64,000 bases of DNA from contig JANQES010000125.1 of the NCBI GenBank assembly GCA_028278205.1, positions 1-64,000 of the forward strand, in the 5' to 3' direction. This document shows positions 24,747 to 34,781 of this stretch, in pieces. The number at the start of each line of letters is the position of its first letter. Position 1 is the first letter of the stretch. The notes beneath the pieces are model-generated. The model was not told where the DNA came from and did not search any database. It saw only the letters and a list, made by a program, of their open reading frames with translations. The stretch comes from Rhodothermales bacterium. GTDB taxonomy: Bacteria; Bacteroidota; Rhodothermia; Rhodothermales; Bin80. The translations under genes and the position numbers were made by a program.

Positions 24747-27101
24747 CTACTCATACCGCAAGCTCTCGACCGGATCGGCCAGCGCGGCCTTGATCGCTTG
24801 ATACGCCACCGTCAGGAGCGCAATCCCAAGGGCCGTCAGGCCCGCCATTAGAAATATCCACCAGGATATTTCTACCCGGTAGGCAAAATCCTGGAGCCAT
24901 CGGTTGACGGCGAGGTAGGCTATCGGCGCAGCCACCACCGCCGCGACGACGACGAGCTTGAGGAAATCTTTCGACAGGAGCGTCACGAGGCTGGCCACGG
25001 TAGCGCCGAAGACTTTGCGGATGCCGATCTCCTTGGTGCGTTGCTCGGCGGTGAAAGCCACCAGCCCGAACAGGCCCAGGCAGGCAATCAAGATCGCCAG
25101 CAGCGAGAAGGCGATGAAGAGGCGGCCCAGTCGTTGCTCGGCCCGGTACTGATCGGCCAGCAGAGCATCCAGAAAGAGATACTCGAAGGGCTCGTCCGGG
25201 ACGAAGCGCGGCCACATCGCCTCCAGCGCAGCCAGCGTTTCGGCCACGCGCTGTGCCTCAAGGCGCAACACCGCACTCCGGTACTGCCCGTCATCCATCA
25301 CGATGACCGTCGGGATGATGGGCTCGTGCAAAGACGACGTATGGAAATCGCTGACGATACCCAGGGGTATATCAGCCTGTTTCCAGAATCCCTCGGCGCC
25401 GGTTTGGCCGAGCTTGTCCGTCAGGCCCATATGCCGCGCTCCCAGTTCGTTGATCAGAAAGCCAGTGGTGTCGGCGCTGCGCTCCGGATCGAAGTTGCGC
25501 CCGTCTACGAGCGTCATGCCCATCGTTTCCAGATAATCAGCATCGCCGAAGAGCAAACGCACCCGCTGCGGGTCGTCGTCGCCGTAGGACGTGACGAACC
25601 CGCCGCGCCCGGGCACGCCGGAGGCCAGCGACACCTTGACCACGCCGGGGAGGCGGCTCAACTCCTCCTTATAGACGGAAGCTTGATCGGTCAGGTTGCC
25701 CCGCAGCGGTATTTGAAGGATCTGCTCCGTGTCGTAGCCGAGGCGTTTGTTTTGCAGGTAGCTGAGCTGATGCTGCATCACCAGTGTCGCGATGATAAGG
25801 ACAATCGAAATGGCAAACTGGAACGTGACGAGGGTCTTGCGCAACCAGCCGCCGCCGTGGCTGCTCTGGCCTCGCAGCATGCGGACGGGCGTAAGCCGGG
25901 CCAGATAAAACGCCGGATAGCTTCCCGCAAAAAGCCCCGTCAGCAGGGCTACGGCCACAAACAGACCGAGCGTCTCGGGCGCATACGAGAGCGTATAGGT
26001 CTTGCCCAGAAGCTGGTTGAAGACCGGCAGCAACACTTCGAGAAGCACCACCGCCAGCACCAGCGCGCCCAGGCTCAAGACCAACGACTCGCTCAGAAAC
26101 TGACGCGCCAGTTGCCCGCGCTGTGCCCCGATAACCTTCCGCACACCGACTTCCTTACCCCGGTTTACAGACCGCGCCGTGGTCAGGTTCATGTAATTGA
26201 TGCAGGCCAGCAGCAAGATGAACAGCGCGATCAGAGAAAAAATATAGAGATACTGGATGTCGCTGTTGGGTTCGGCTTCGCCGGAGAGGTTCGAATACAG
26301 GTGGATGTCGGTGAGGCGCTGGAGGTCAAACGTTGATTTGTCAAAATACCAGCCGAAGTACGCTACCACGGCGTCAGAATCGCGACTCATGATTTCGTCG
26401 AGCTTCGCGTCGACGGTTGCGGCGGCCTCCGGCGTGGTGAGCAGCAGATATTGCCAGCCCTGAAAACCGAGCTTCTGATCATGTACCGACAGGCCCTCGG
26501 CGCCCGTAAGGGTGATCAGCGAAATGAGCGCGTCGAAGGTGAAATGCGCGTTCGAGGGCACGTCCTTCGCCACGCCCGTTACCCGCAGATCCGTGCCGTC
26601 GTGCAGCCGTATCGTCTGGCCCATCGGGTTTTGATCGCCGAAATAACGCTGCGCCGTAGAAGCCGTCAACACGATGGTGTTGGGCTCCCGCAGTGCCGTC
26701 TCCGGGTTTCCCGCGATCAGCGGAAACGTGAATACGTCGAAGAGGGCGTCGTCGGTGTAATAGAACCGCTCCTCTTCCATCCATTCTTCGTTGTGCCGGA
26801 TGACGGTGCGTTGCTGCGTCAGGTGCGTGGCCGCCTCGACTTCAGGAAAATTCTCTCTGAACCGGGAAATCATCGAGGCCGGTACAGCAGCCGTCTTACC
26901 GAATTTGCCGATATCCCACGTGACCCGATAGATCCGATCTGCCTTTTCGTGAAAGCGGTCGTAGCTGAGTTCTTCTCTGACGAAGAGCAGAATGAGCAGG
27001 CAGCAGGCCATGCCCACCGCCAACCCCGTCACGTTGATGAACGCGTAGGCTTTATGCCGCCTGATCGTTCGAATGGCTATTTTGAAATAACTCTTCAGCA
27101 T
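24747..27101 (-). CDS. MacB/FtsX-type ABC permease P4
   Basis: This 784-residue paralogue has an N-terminal helix (about 20-40, INVTGLAVGMACCLLILLF), two MacB-core/FtsX halves, FtsX loops VNRGKEVGVRKVIGAQ and FTAEQRTKEIGIRKVFGAT, and C-terminus DPVESLRYE. Upstream lie a sigma54-like element (27140-27155) and a regulator array (27223-27260), so it probably heads a unit continuing into the cupin gene. The in-gene 11-bp hairpin is perfect (24849-24874). Confidence 0.93.
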   Translation of the reverse strand: MLKSYFKIAIRTIRRHKAYAFINVTGLAVGMACCLLILLFVREELSYDRFHEKADRIYRVTWDIGKFGKTAAVPASMISRFRENFPEVEAATHLTQQRTVIRHNEEWMEEERFYYTDDALFDVFTFPLIAGNPETALREPNTIVLTASTAQRYFGDQNPMGQTIRLHDGTDLRVTGVAKDVPSNAHFTFDALISLITLTGAEGLSVHDQKLGFQGWQYLLLTTPEAAATVDAKLDEIMSRDSDAVVAYFGWYFDKSTFDLQRLTDIHLYSNLSGEAEPNSDIQYLYIFSLIALFILLLACINYMNLTTARSVNRGKEVGVRKVIGAQRGQLARQFLSESLVLSLGALVLAVVLLEVLLPVFNQLLGKTYTLSYAPETLGLFVAVALLTGLFAGSYPAFYLARLTPVRMLRGQSSHGGGWLRKTLVTFQFAISIVLIIATLVMQHQLSYLQNKRLGYDTEQILQIPLRGNLTDQASVYKEELSRLPGVVKVSLASGVPGRGGFVTSYGDDDPQRVRLLFGDADYLETMGMTLVDGRNFDPERSADTTGFLINELGARHMGLTDKLGQTGAEGFWKQADIPLGIVSDFHTSSLHEPIIPTVIVMDDGQYRSAVLRLEAQRVAETLAALEAMWPRFVPDEPFEYLFLDALLADQYRAEQRLGRLFIAFSLLAILIACLGLFGLVAFTAEQRTKEIGIRKVFGATVASLVTLLSKDFLKLVVVAAVVAAPIAYLAVNRWLQDFAYRVEISWWIFLMAGLTALGIALLTVAYQAIKAALADPVESLRYE

Positions 27102-27139
27102 GTCCGATTGGGTTTAAGGGGGCTTCAGCCGAAGTCCTC

Positions 27140-27155
27140 GTCAAGATATGTTCCA
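27140..27155 (-). promoter_or_regulatory. Candidate sigma54-type -24/-12 element for P4
   Basis: The minus strand reads TGGAACATATCTTGAC, agreeing with TGGCAYRNNNNTTGCW except at position 4 and the second base of the -12 GC pair. It lies 39 bp before the start codon and 67 bp from a regulator array; the AT-rich stretch between the two could bend. Confidence 0.45.
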
Positions 27156-27222
27156 AATTTTTTAAATCATTAGTAAATAGATATTTAAGCAAAATAAATC
27201 AGCAAAAAAAGAGGCCTCCGGC

Positions 27223-27260
27223 GTTCGCTGGTGGTACACGCAGTGTCCGGATTCGAACAG
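27223..27260. promoter_or_regulatory. Triple half-site array (putative NtrC-type enhancer), P4
   Basis: GTTCG at 27223, GTGTCCG at 27243 and CGAACA at 27254 have offsets 0, 20 and 31, identical to the array upstream of the HlyD gene. The conservation includes the word GTTCGCTGG and the block GTACA between the half-sites. Confidence 0.6.
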
Positions 27261-27267
27261 TCCCCTG

Positions 27268-27463
27268 CAACTGCCGATAATTGCAACCGCCGATAAATGC
27301 AACCGCCGATGAACGCGGATGAACGCGGATAATTGCGACCGCAGATGATGGCAACCGCCGATGAACGCGGATAATTGCGACCGCCGATGAACGCGGATGA
27401 ACGCAGATAGGGCAGCGTTCTGCGTAAATCATCTGCGTTTATCCGCGCCCATCTGCGGTTGCA
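27268..27463. repeat. Word repeat family E, copy 5 (longest)
   Basis: About nine reiterations of GCAACCGCCGATGAACGCGGAT-type words (GCAACCGCCGATAAAT, GCGACCGCAGATG and others) face CATCTGCGTTTATCCGCG and CCCATCTGCGGTTGC. The right end touches the stop codon of permease P5. Internal tandem expansion of the unit is evident. Confidence 0.8.
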
Positions 27464-29875
27464 CTATTCATACCGCAGGCTCTCGACCGGGTTGACGAGG
27501 GCGGCGCGGATCGTCTGCGAGCAGGTTGTGACGAGGGCCAACACCGCCACCGCCGCGACACCCGCTGCCAGCGTGCCCGCGCCGAAGTCTATCCGGTTGG
27601 CAAATTGCTCCAGCCACGCATTGTTGAGCAGCCACGCCAGCGGCACCGCGAGCACCACGGCCACGAGCAGCAGCGCCATAAACTCCCTCGACAGGAGCAG
27701 CGTGACGTTCCACACGCCGGCGCCCATCACCTTGCGGATGCCCACTTCCTTGGTGCGGATCTGGGCGCTGTAGGTAGCCATCGCCAGCAGGCCCAGGCAG
27801 GCGATGAAAATGGCAAGCCCGGCAATCAGGCCGATGATGCGCAGGAAGTCGCCGAAGATGAGCATCTCGGGGCTGTTGCGCAGTTGCACCGTATAGAGAC
27901 CCCAGTCGAGCGATTGGGGGCGGTTGAACGTCTTCCAGATCGCTTCCAGGTCGGCCAATGCTCGTTCGGAGTCGCCGGGGTGGATCCGGACGTTCGCATA
28001 GAAAAAGTGGTCGGGCGTGTAGGTCAGCGCCACGGGCGAGACGTCCAGCACGATCACGTTAGACTGGAAATCCGCCACGACCCCGATCACCTCGGCCTCT
28101 GTCTGGTCGTCCACCGTGATCGTCCGGCCTATCGCCTCGCGCGGTGCGCCCAGGTCGAGGTCGCGGAGGGCTGTTTCGTTGAGGATGACGGCGCGGTCTT
28201 CGTCCGTGCTGAAATCCATCGAGAAATTGCGCCCGGCCAGCAGCGTCAGCCCCAGGTTATCGATGAGATGCTCGTCGATGGCATATTCGTAGCCTTTGAT
28301 GGGCTTGTCCATCCCCTCGCGTCCGAGCCAGATGCCCTCGCGGGTCCCTGATCCCGGCAGGTACGACGTAGCCGAGACGGCAGCGACACTGGGGCTGGCT
28401 ACGGCGGCGGTGCGGAACACGTCATACGGAACGCCCTGCAAGTTCACGTTGATGACGTGCTCGGCCTCGAAGCCGTAATCGGCCTTGAGCATGAAAGCCG
28501 ACTGGCGGTAGAGCAGCATCGTCGAAATCATGAAGATGAGCGACAGCGCCAACTGCGTGACGGTCAGCCCCCGGCGAATCGTCAGGCCGGAGCGGCGTCG
28601 AAGCGCCGATTGCCCCTTGACGACCGTCGCCGGCTGGAACCGCGACAGGTAGAATGCCGGATACAACCCCGCCGCCAGCGCGATGAAACCGGTAAAGCCG
28701 AAAAGGACCAGATACAGCCCCGCATCCCCCGCAAAATCGACCGAGATGGCGGTCTTGGAAAAGGAGATGAGCCAGAGGCTGTTGAAGGCGGGAAGCAGCC
28801 ACTCCAGCAGAACCAGCGCCAGCGCCAGGCTCAAAAACGTCACCAGCAGCGTCTCGACGAGAAACTGGAAGACGATCTGAGACCGCCGCGCGCCGACCAC
28901 TTTGCGCACGCCCACCTCACGGGCACGTTTCAGCGCCCGCGCCACGGTCAGGTTCATGTAGTTGAAGCAGGCCACGAGCATCAGCACCGAAGCCAGCCCC
29001 AGCAGGAAATACGCCACGAAGTTGGGCAGGACGAGACCGAGTTCATTGCCCTTGAAGGTGGCCAGGTTGATGTCGCTGATGGCCTGCACGCGGAGGGTGT
29101 GGAGCACGCTGTGCTCAAGGGGTTTGAAGTGCTGTTTGATGATACCCGGCAGCCTCGCCTCCAGCATCTCAGGCGTGGCGCCTTCTTCGAGCAGCACATA
29201 GGTATAATTGTGCGCGATGCCCCACGTCCAATCGGCCTGATTCGCGTGCGTCTGGCTTGCCGGCGTCAACGTCGCCATCGAGGTAATAGCGTCGAGCGGC
29301 AGGTGGGTGGGGTGGGTCTGCGGCGCCAGCACGCCCGTGATGGTAAAATCGCCCTGTTCGTCGAGTGTGAGCACCTGGCCCAGCGGATCGGCCTCGCCAA
29401 AAAACCGCGTCGCCGTCTCGGTCGAAATAACGACGCTGTTCGGCGTGGTCAGGGCGGTGCGCGCGTTGCCCCGGGTCAGATCGAACGAGAAGAAATCGAA
29501 GAAAGAGGGCTCTGCGTAGAAGCCGTAGAGGCGCAGGCTGTTGCCCCGATGGTTTACGTTCGCAGTGAAGCCCTGCCGGATCTGGATGACGGATTCGATG
29601 CCGGGCGTCTCGGTGCGCAGTATTTCGGCCAGCGGCACCGGGGAGTACGCGTAGAGCCGGTTGTCGCGGTTCGAGGGCGCCTTGTAATCGGCGTAAATCC
29701 GATACATGCGGTCGCCGTCGGTGTGGAAGTTGTCGTAGCTTTTCTGATCCCGGATGAACAGGATGATCAGCAGGCAGACGGCCATGCTGAGGGCCAGCCC
29801 GATCACGTTGATCAGCGAGAACCCTTTATACCGCTGCACGTTGCGCAAAGCGATCTTTACGTAGTTCTTGAGCAT
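27464..29875 (-). CDS. MacB/FtsX-type ABC permease P5
   Basis: This 803-residue member is the most divergent of the five: it has an N-terminal helix (INVIGLALSMAVCLLIILF), FtsX loops LKRAREVGVRKVVGAR and YSAQIRTKEVGIRKVMGAG, and C-terminus NPVESLRYE. It lacks the in-gene hairpin of P1-P4, and the C-terminal helices differ (ANRIDFGAGTLAAGVAAVA). It is downstream of ATPase A1 and the HlyD adaptor on the same strand, giving the order adaptor, ATPase, permease of a tripartite MacA/MacB-like exporter. A 287-bp gap with repeat D3 separates it from the ATPase gene. Confidence 0.93.
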   Translation of the reverse strand: MLKNYVKIALRNVQRYKGFSLINVIGLALSMAVCLLIILFIRDQKSYDNFHTDGDRMYRIYADYKAPSNRDNRLYAYSPVPLAEILRTETPGIESVIQIRQGFTANVNHRGNSLRLYGFYAEPSFFDFFSFDLTRGNARTALTTPNSVVISTETATRFFGEADPLGQVLTLDEQGDFTITGVLAPQTHPTHLPLDAITSMATLTPASQTHANQADWTWGIAHNYTYVLLEEGATPEMLEARLPGIIKQHFKPLEHSVLHTLRVQAISDINLATFKGNELGLVLPNFVAYFLLGLASVLMLVACFNYMNLTVARALKRAREVGVRKVVGARRSQIVFQFLVETLLVTFLSLALALVLLEWLLPAFNSLWLISFSKTAISVDFAGDAGLYLVLFGFTGFIALAAGLYPAFYLSRFQPATVVKGQSALRRRSGLTIRRGLTVTQLALSLIFMISTMLLYRQSAFMLKADYGFEAEHVINVNLQGVPYDVFRTAAVASPSVAAVSATSYLPGSGTREGIWLGREGMDKPIKGYEYAIDEHLIDNLGLTLLAGRNFSMDFSTDEDRAVILNETALRDLDLGAPREAIGRTITVDDQTEAEVIGVVADFQSNVIVLDVSPVALTYTPDHFFYANVRIHPGDSERALADLEAIWKTFNRPQSLDWGLYTVQLRNSPEMLIFGDFLRIIGLIAGLAIFIACLGLLAMATYSAQIRTKEVGIRKVMGAGVWNVTLLLSREFMALLLVAVVLAVPLAWLLNNAWLEQFANRIDFGAGTLAAGVAAVAVLALVTTCSQTIRAALVNPVESLRYE

Positions 29876-30007
29876 CTTTTTCCAGGATATAGCGGGGCCG
29901 GAACGAGGCGCCGTCGCGCTCGCTGAAAGAAAAGCTGGGGAAAAGAAATGGGGCTAGGATCAAGCGTTGTGATATGTTCGCCGTCGCGCTTTGTAGCGTG
30001 ATCAGCG

Positions 30008-30107
30008 TTGGTCACTAGTCACTGGTAAGGTTTTCTTTTAACAACCAGTGACCAATGACAGCGACCCCCGCGAAGGCGGGGGGAGCGTAATGACCAGTGA
30101 CCAACAC
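30008..30107. repeat. Word repeat family D, copy 3, with nested GC hairpin
   Basis: GGTCACTAGTCACTGG faces CCAGTGACCAATGAC. In the right part, AGCGAGCG of copy 4 is interrupted by CCCCCGCGAAGGCGGGGG (30065-30082), a 7-bp GC hairpin, before GAGCGTAATGACC resumes. Nothing else is seen in the 29876-30162 gap. Confidence 0.78.
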
Positions 30108-30162
30108 CAGCCGTGCTACGAGCGCGACGCAGATCAATACCACCTCCCTTTATCCGGGCTAC

Positions 30163-30873
<711 letters not shown>

Positions 30874-30903
30874 CGCTCGCGTGTGTTGTGGGTGGATTAA
30901 AAA

Positions 30904-31066
30904 GTGGTCATTTGCTTTGCGTCATTTGCACGCTTCGCGTGCGTCAAGTGCGCCTGCGGCGCGTCATTCATTGTCATGTTCAACCCAAGACAACCAATGA
31001 CACGAGCGAAGCGAGTAAATGACCATCAATGACGCGTGCGAAGCACGCAAATGACGCCGAAGGCGC
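30904..31066. repeat. Word repeat family C, copy 2
   Basis: GTCATTTGC, GCACGCTTCGCGTGCGTC and GCGCCTGCGGCGCGTCATT face ACCAATGACACGAGCG, AAGCGAGTAAATGACC and GACGCGTGCGAAGCACGC. It lies between the ATPase and HlyD genes and stops 5 bp before the HlyD stop codon. Confidence 0.8.
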
Positions 31067-31071
31067 ATGCC

Positions 31072-32418
31072 TCACCAGCGAAGCTGATCGGCATCGCCGA
31101 AGGTGTCGTAGCTCGACGTGACGACCTGATCGCCGGGTTGCAGGCCGTCGATGACTTCGTAGTGTTGGGTGTTTTGCCGGCCAATGCTGATGTTCCGCCG
31201 GACGGCAAAATCGCCGGAGGGATCGACCACGTAGATCCAGTTGCCGCCGGTCGATTGGAAAAAGCCGCCGCGCGGCACGAGGATAGCCTCCGCCGGATCG
31301 CTCAATTCGAGCAAGAAGCGGATGGTCTGGCCTCGCCGGATGCCCGGCGGGATTTCGTCGTCAAATTCCAGATCCACCTCGAACCGTCCTTCGAGCACCT
31401 GGGGATAGACGCGTGTGACCGTCATGGCGTACTCCTTGCCGCCGATGGGCTGGGTGAGACCCTTTTGCCCCCGGCTCACCCGGAGCGCGTAGAACTCATC
31501 GACACCGGCGCGCACCTTGTAGCCGTCGAGCACGTCGATCTGCCCAAAGCGGAAACCCGGCGTGCGCGTCTCGCCGATCTCGGCTTCGAAGGCCGTGAGA
31601 TGGCCGGAGACCGGAGCGCGGAGCGTCAGGTTGTCCAGGATGCGCTGGAGCACGACGTAGTTGGCTTCCATGCGCTGGACGGAAGCTTCCATCTGGGAAA
31701 GTTGCGTTGCCATCTGAAGCGAATCAGTCCGGAAGCCTTCCAGCGTCAGCCTTTTGTTATCGACCCAGTAATCGAGTTCGAATTTGACATCCTCGTACTC
31801 TTGTTGGGAGACGAGTTGTTTGTCGTACATCTCCTTGCTGCGCGAGTGTCTTTTATCGAGTTGTAGGATTCGGAAATCCATCTCGGTCATTTGCTGGCGC
31901 AGGTCCAGCGCGCGTTGCTTCATCCGAAAGCGGATGTCTTCGAGGCGGTTGATCTGTTCGATGCGCTGGGCGTCGGCGTTGATCAGGCTCAGTTCCAGGT
32001 TGTTGTTCGAAAGCCGCAGCAAGGGTTGGTCTTTCTCGACGGTGGTGCCTTCGATGACGTAAATCTCCTCGATACGCCCGCCCTCGACGGCGTCCAGAAA
32101 GACGGTCTTTTGTGGCAGCACGTTGCCCGTGACGGCGAAGTTTTCCTGAAACGGCGCCCGCACGATCGTCGCGACGGTGATCTTATCGCGGTCTACGTTG
32201 AGTTTGCGCCCGCCGGTGGTCGTCGAGAAGCCGTAGGCGATGGCAGCCAGAAACACCACGATGGCGCCGGCCATCATCATGCGCTTCTTGGTCCACGTCT
32301 TCTTCTCGATGCGCCGATCATGCCCCTCGCCTGATCTTTTATCCGAGCCGGAGCCGTTGTGGAGCTTCGAGGTCAGGATCGACGAACTGGTTTTGGGTTC
32401 GTTCGCTATTTCGCTCAT
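31072..32418 (-). CDS. HlyD/MacA-type periplasmic adaptor protein
   Basis: The start at 32418 (MSEIANEPK) is chosen because the 15 upstream codons are read from repeat family A. The 448-residue protein has a cytoplasmic basic N-terminus, one membrane helix (about 48-65, MAGAIVVFLAAIAYGF), a lipoyl/barrel-sandwich half (GNVLPQKTVFLDAVEGGRIEEIYVIEGTTVEKDQPLLRL, split by) a coiled-coil hairpin (about 140-240), the second half (LRAPVSGHLTAFEAEIGE) and beta-barrel and membrane-proximal domains. It would bridge the inner-membrane ABC pump to an outer-membrane channel; no TolC-like gene is in the window. It is divergent from the NtrC-type regulator gene. Confidence 0.93.
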   Translation of the reverse strand: MSEIANEPKTSSSILTSKLHNGSGSDKRSGEGHDRRIEKKTWTKKRMMMAGAIVVFLAAIAYGFSTTTGGRKLNVDRDKITVATIVRAPFQENFAVTGNVLPQKTVFLDAVEGGRIEEIYVIEGTTVEKDQPLLRLSNNNLELSLINADAQRIEQINRLEDIRFRMKQRALDLRQQMTEMDFRILQLDKRHSRSKEMYDKQLVSQQEYEDVKFELDYWVDNKRLTLEGFRTDSLQMATQLSQMEASVQRMEANYVVLQRILDNLTLRAPVSGHLTAFEAEIGETRTPGFRFGQIDVLDGYKVRAGVDEFYALRVSRGQKGLTQPIGGKEYAMTVTRVYPQVLEGRFEVDLEFDDEIPPGIRRGQTIRFLLELSDPAEAILVPRGGFFQSTGGNWIYVVDPSGDFAVRRNISIGRQNTQHYEVIDGLQPGDQVVTSSYDTFGDADQLRW

Positions 32419-32434
32419 CGGTGTGGGATTTTTC

Positions 32435-32516
32435 AAATGGCAAATGGCAAAGGCAAATGGCAAAAGGCAGGTAGGGGCCTGGGTGTCATTTGCCCATTTG
32501 CCTCATTTGCCCTTGT
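32435..32516. repeat. Word repeat family A, copy 3
   Basis: AAATGGCAAATGGCAAAGGC words face GTCATTTGCCCATTTGCC. It sits between the sigma54-type promoter and the HlyD start codon, so the hairpin would be in the 5' leader of the export operon mRNA. Confidence 0.8.
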
Positions 32517-32525
32517 GGTGGGATA

Positions 32526-32541
32526 GGCAAGGGGTATGCCA
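32526..32541 (-). promoter_or_regulatory. Sigma54-type -24/-12 promoter of the HlyD operon
   Basis: The minus strand reads TGGCATACCCCTTGCC, a match to TGGCAYRNNNNTTGCW at every position but the last, with GG and GC correctly spaced. It lies 108 bp before the adaptor start codon, and an NtrC-type activator is encoded divergently. Confidence 0.72.
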
Positions 32542-32605
32542 TTCAGCGAATCGGCGTAATCCTCGTAGAAACGGAGGATTCGGGGGGCGGGCCGCAACTT
32601 TGGGT

Positions 32606-32644
32606 GTTCGCTGGCAGTACATGAGGTGTTCGATATCGGACACC
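32606..32644. promoter_or_regulatory. Triple half-site array (putative NtrC-type enhancer), HlyD operon
   Basis: GTTCG at 32606 is followed by GGTGTTCGATATCGGACACC (32625-32644), a 20-bp dyad with a single mismatched pair. It begins 64 bp upstream of the -24 box. The same array occurs upstream of P4 and, inverted, upstream of P2. Confidence 0.65.
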
Positions 32645-32713
32645 CCGACGGGGCTTTACGTACGTTTTCGGCCTTAGATTCACCAGAATCACTCAGGAAC
32701 GAATTTTGGACGC

Positions 32714-32861
32714 GGGGCTTCGTGCTTTGTGCTTCGTTCTTTGTGCTTTACTTCGTCAGTCGCTGCGCTCGTGTGGGGTGCTGATGATGGGTGTGCTGCC
32801 TTCATCGGATGCGTAAAGCAACTCAAAACAAAGAACAAAAAACCAAGAACCAAGAACGAAA
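32714..32861. repeat. Word repeat family J (CTTTGTGCTTCGTTC)
   Basis: CTTTGTGCTTCGTTCTTTG faces AAAGAACAAAAAACCAAG around a segment containing the shared word CGTCAGTCGCTGCGCTCGTGT, also seen near 37180 and 46080. The right arm ends directly at the start codon of the response regulator gene. Confidence 0.75.
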
Positions 32862-34250
<1,389 letters not shown>

Positions 34251-34254
34251 GCGT

Positions 34255-34778
34255 GGGGGAGAGGGGGAAAGGGAGAGAGGGAGAAAGGGGGTACTGGGTT
34301 AACAGAGTAAGGAGGTGATGATATGGCTATTAAGCGGTTTGAGGAATTGCGGGTGTATCAAATGGCGTTCGAGGCGGCGATGCGGATTTTCGAGCTTTCG
34401 AAGACGTGGCCCAAGGAAGAGCAATATTCTCTTACGGATCAGATAAGACGGGCTTCGCGGTCGGTGTGTGCGAATATCGCAGAGGGTTGGCGCAAGAGGC
34501 GCTATCAACGGCATTTCATCAGCAAGCTTACCGATGCAGATGGAGAAGCTGCTGAGACGCGCGTTTTTCTGAGTTTTGCGTTTCATTGCGGCTATCTGGA
34601 AGAATCAGATTACATCGATCTGGATAGAACCTATGATCGGATTAGCGGTGGCTTGGTCAACATGATGACGAATCCCGATCAATGGTGCGGTCCCTCCCAC
34701 CTCGTTCGGGAAGACGGCGCGGATTACAATATCGATCTCTGATCCCCCTTTCACCCTTTCTCCCTCTCCCCCTTTCCC
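34255..34778. mobile_element. Word repeat family F copy carrying a four-helix-bundle gene
   Basis: Purine-rich words (GGGAAAGGGAGAGAGGG and so on) begin right after the response regulator stop. Their complement ends 3 bp before the kinase start. A 25-bp segment (34265-34289) matches 34754-34778 inverted with one mismatch. Between the arms lies a single gene (34323-34742). The element splits a two-component gene pair that is normally adjacent. No target-site duplication could be identified. Confidence 0.6.
34323..34742 (+). CDS. Four-helix-bundle protein (S23/Avd-like)
   Basis: This 139-residue protein matches the four-helix-bundle family first seen in 23S rRNA intervening sequences and related to Avd of diversity-generating retroelements: FEELRVYQMAFEAAMRIFEL at the N-terminus, YSLTDQIRRASRSVCANIAEGW as the family hallmark and ETRVFLSFAFHCGYLEESDY in the third helix. 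The start is preceded by AAGGAGGTGAT (34309-34319), complementary to 11 nt of the 16S rRNA 3' end, in a genome where most starts lack such a signal. No reverse transcriptase or rRNA gene is nearby. Its function is unknown; it may bind the RNA of the flanking repeats (inference). Confidence 0.88.
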   Translation: MAIKRFEELRVYQMAFEAAMRIFELSKTWPKEEQYSLTDQIRRASRSVCANIAEGWRKRRYQRHFISKLTDADGEAAETRVFLSFAFHCGYLEESDYIDLDRTYDRISGGLVNMMTNPDQWCGPSHLVREDGADYNIDL

Positions 34779-34781
34779 AAA

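Noticed and set aside
27268..27463. Possible CRISPR array in the tandem CCGCCGATGAACGCGG units
   Set aside because: Units are adjacent or separated by only a few bases, with no unique spacers of constant length, and there are no cas genes.
32419..32463. Upstream start for the HlyD protein (MPFAFAICHLKN...)
   Set aside because: Those codons are translated from repeat family A; the internal Met (MSEIANEPK) gives a normal adaptor N-terminus.
34309..34322. Possible fragment of a 16S rRNA 3' end before the four-helix-bundle gene
   Set aside because: The match AAGGAGGTGAT is the complement of the 16S tail, meaning a strong Shine-Dalgarno, not an rRNA remnant.
34255..34778. Diversity-generating retroelement
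   Set aside because: An Avd-like protein is present but no reverse transcriptase or template/variable repeat pair could be found.
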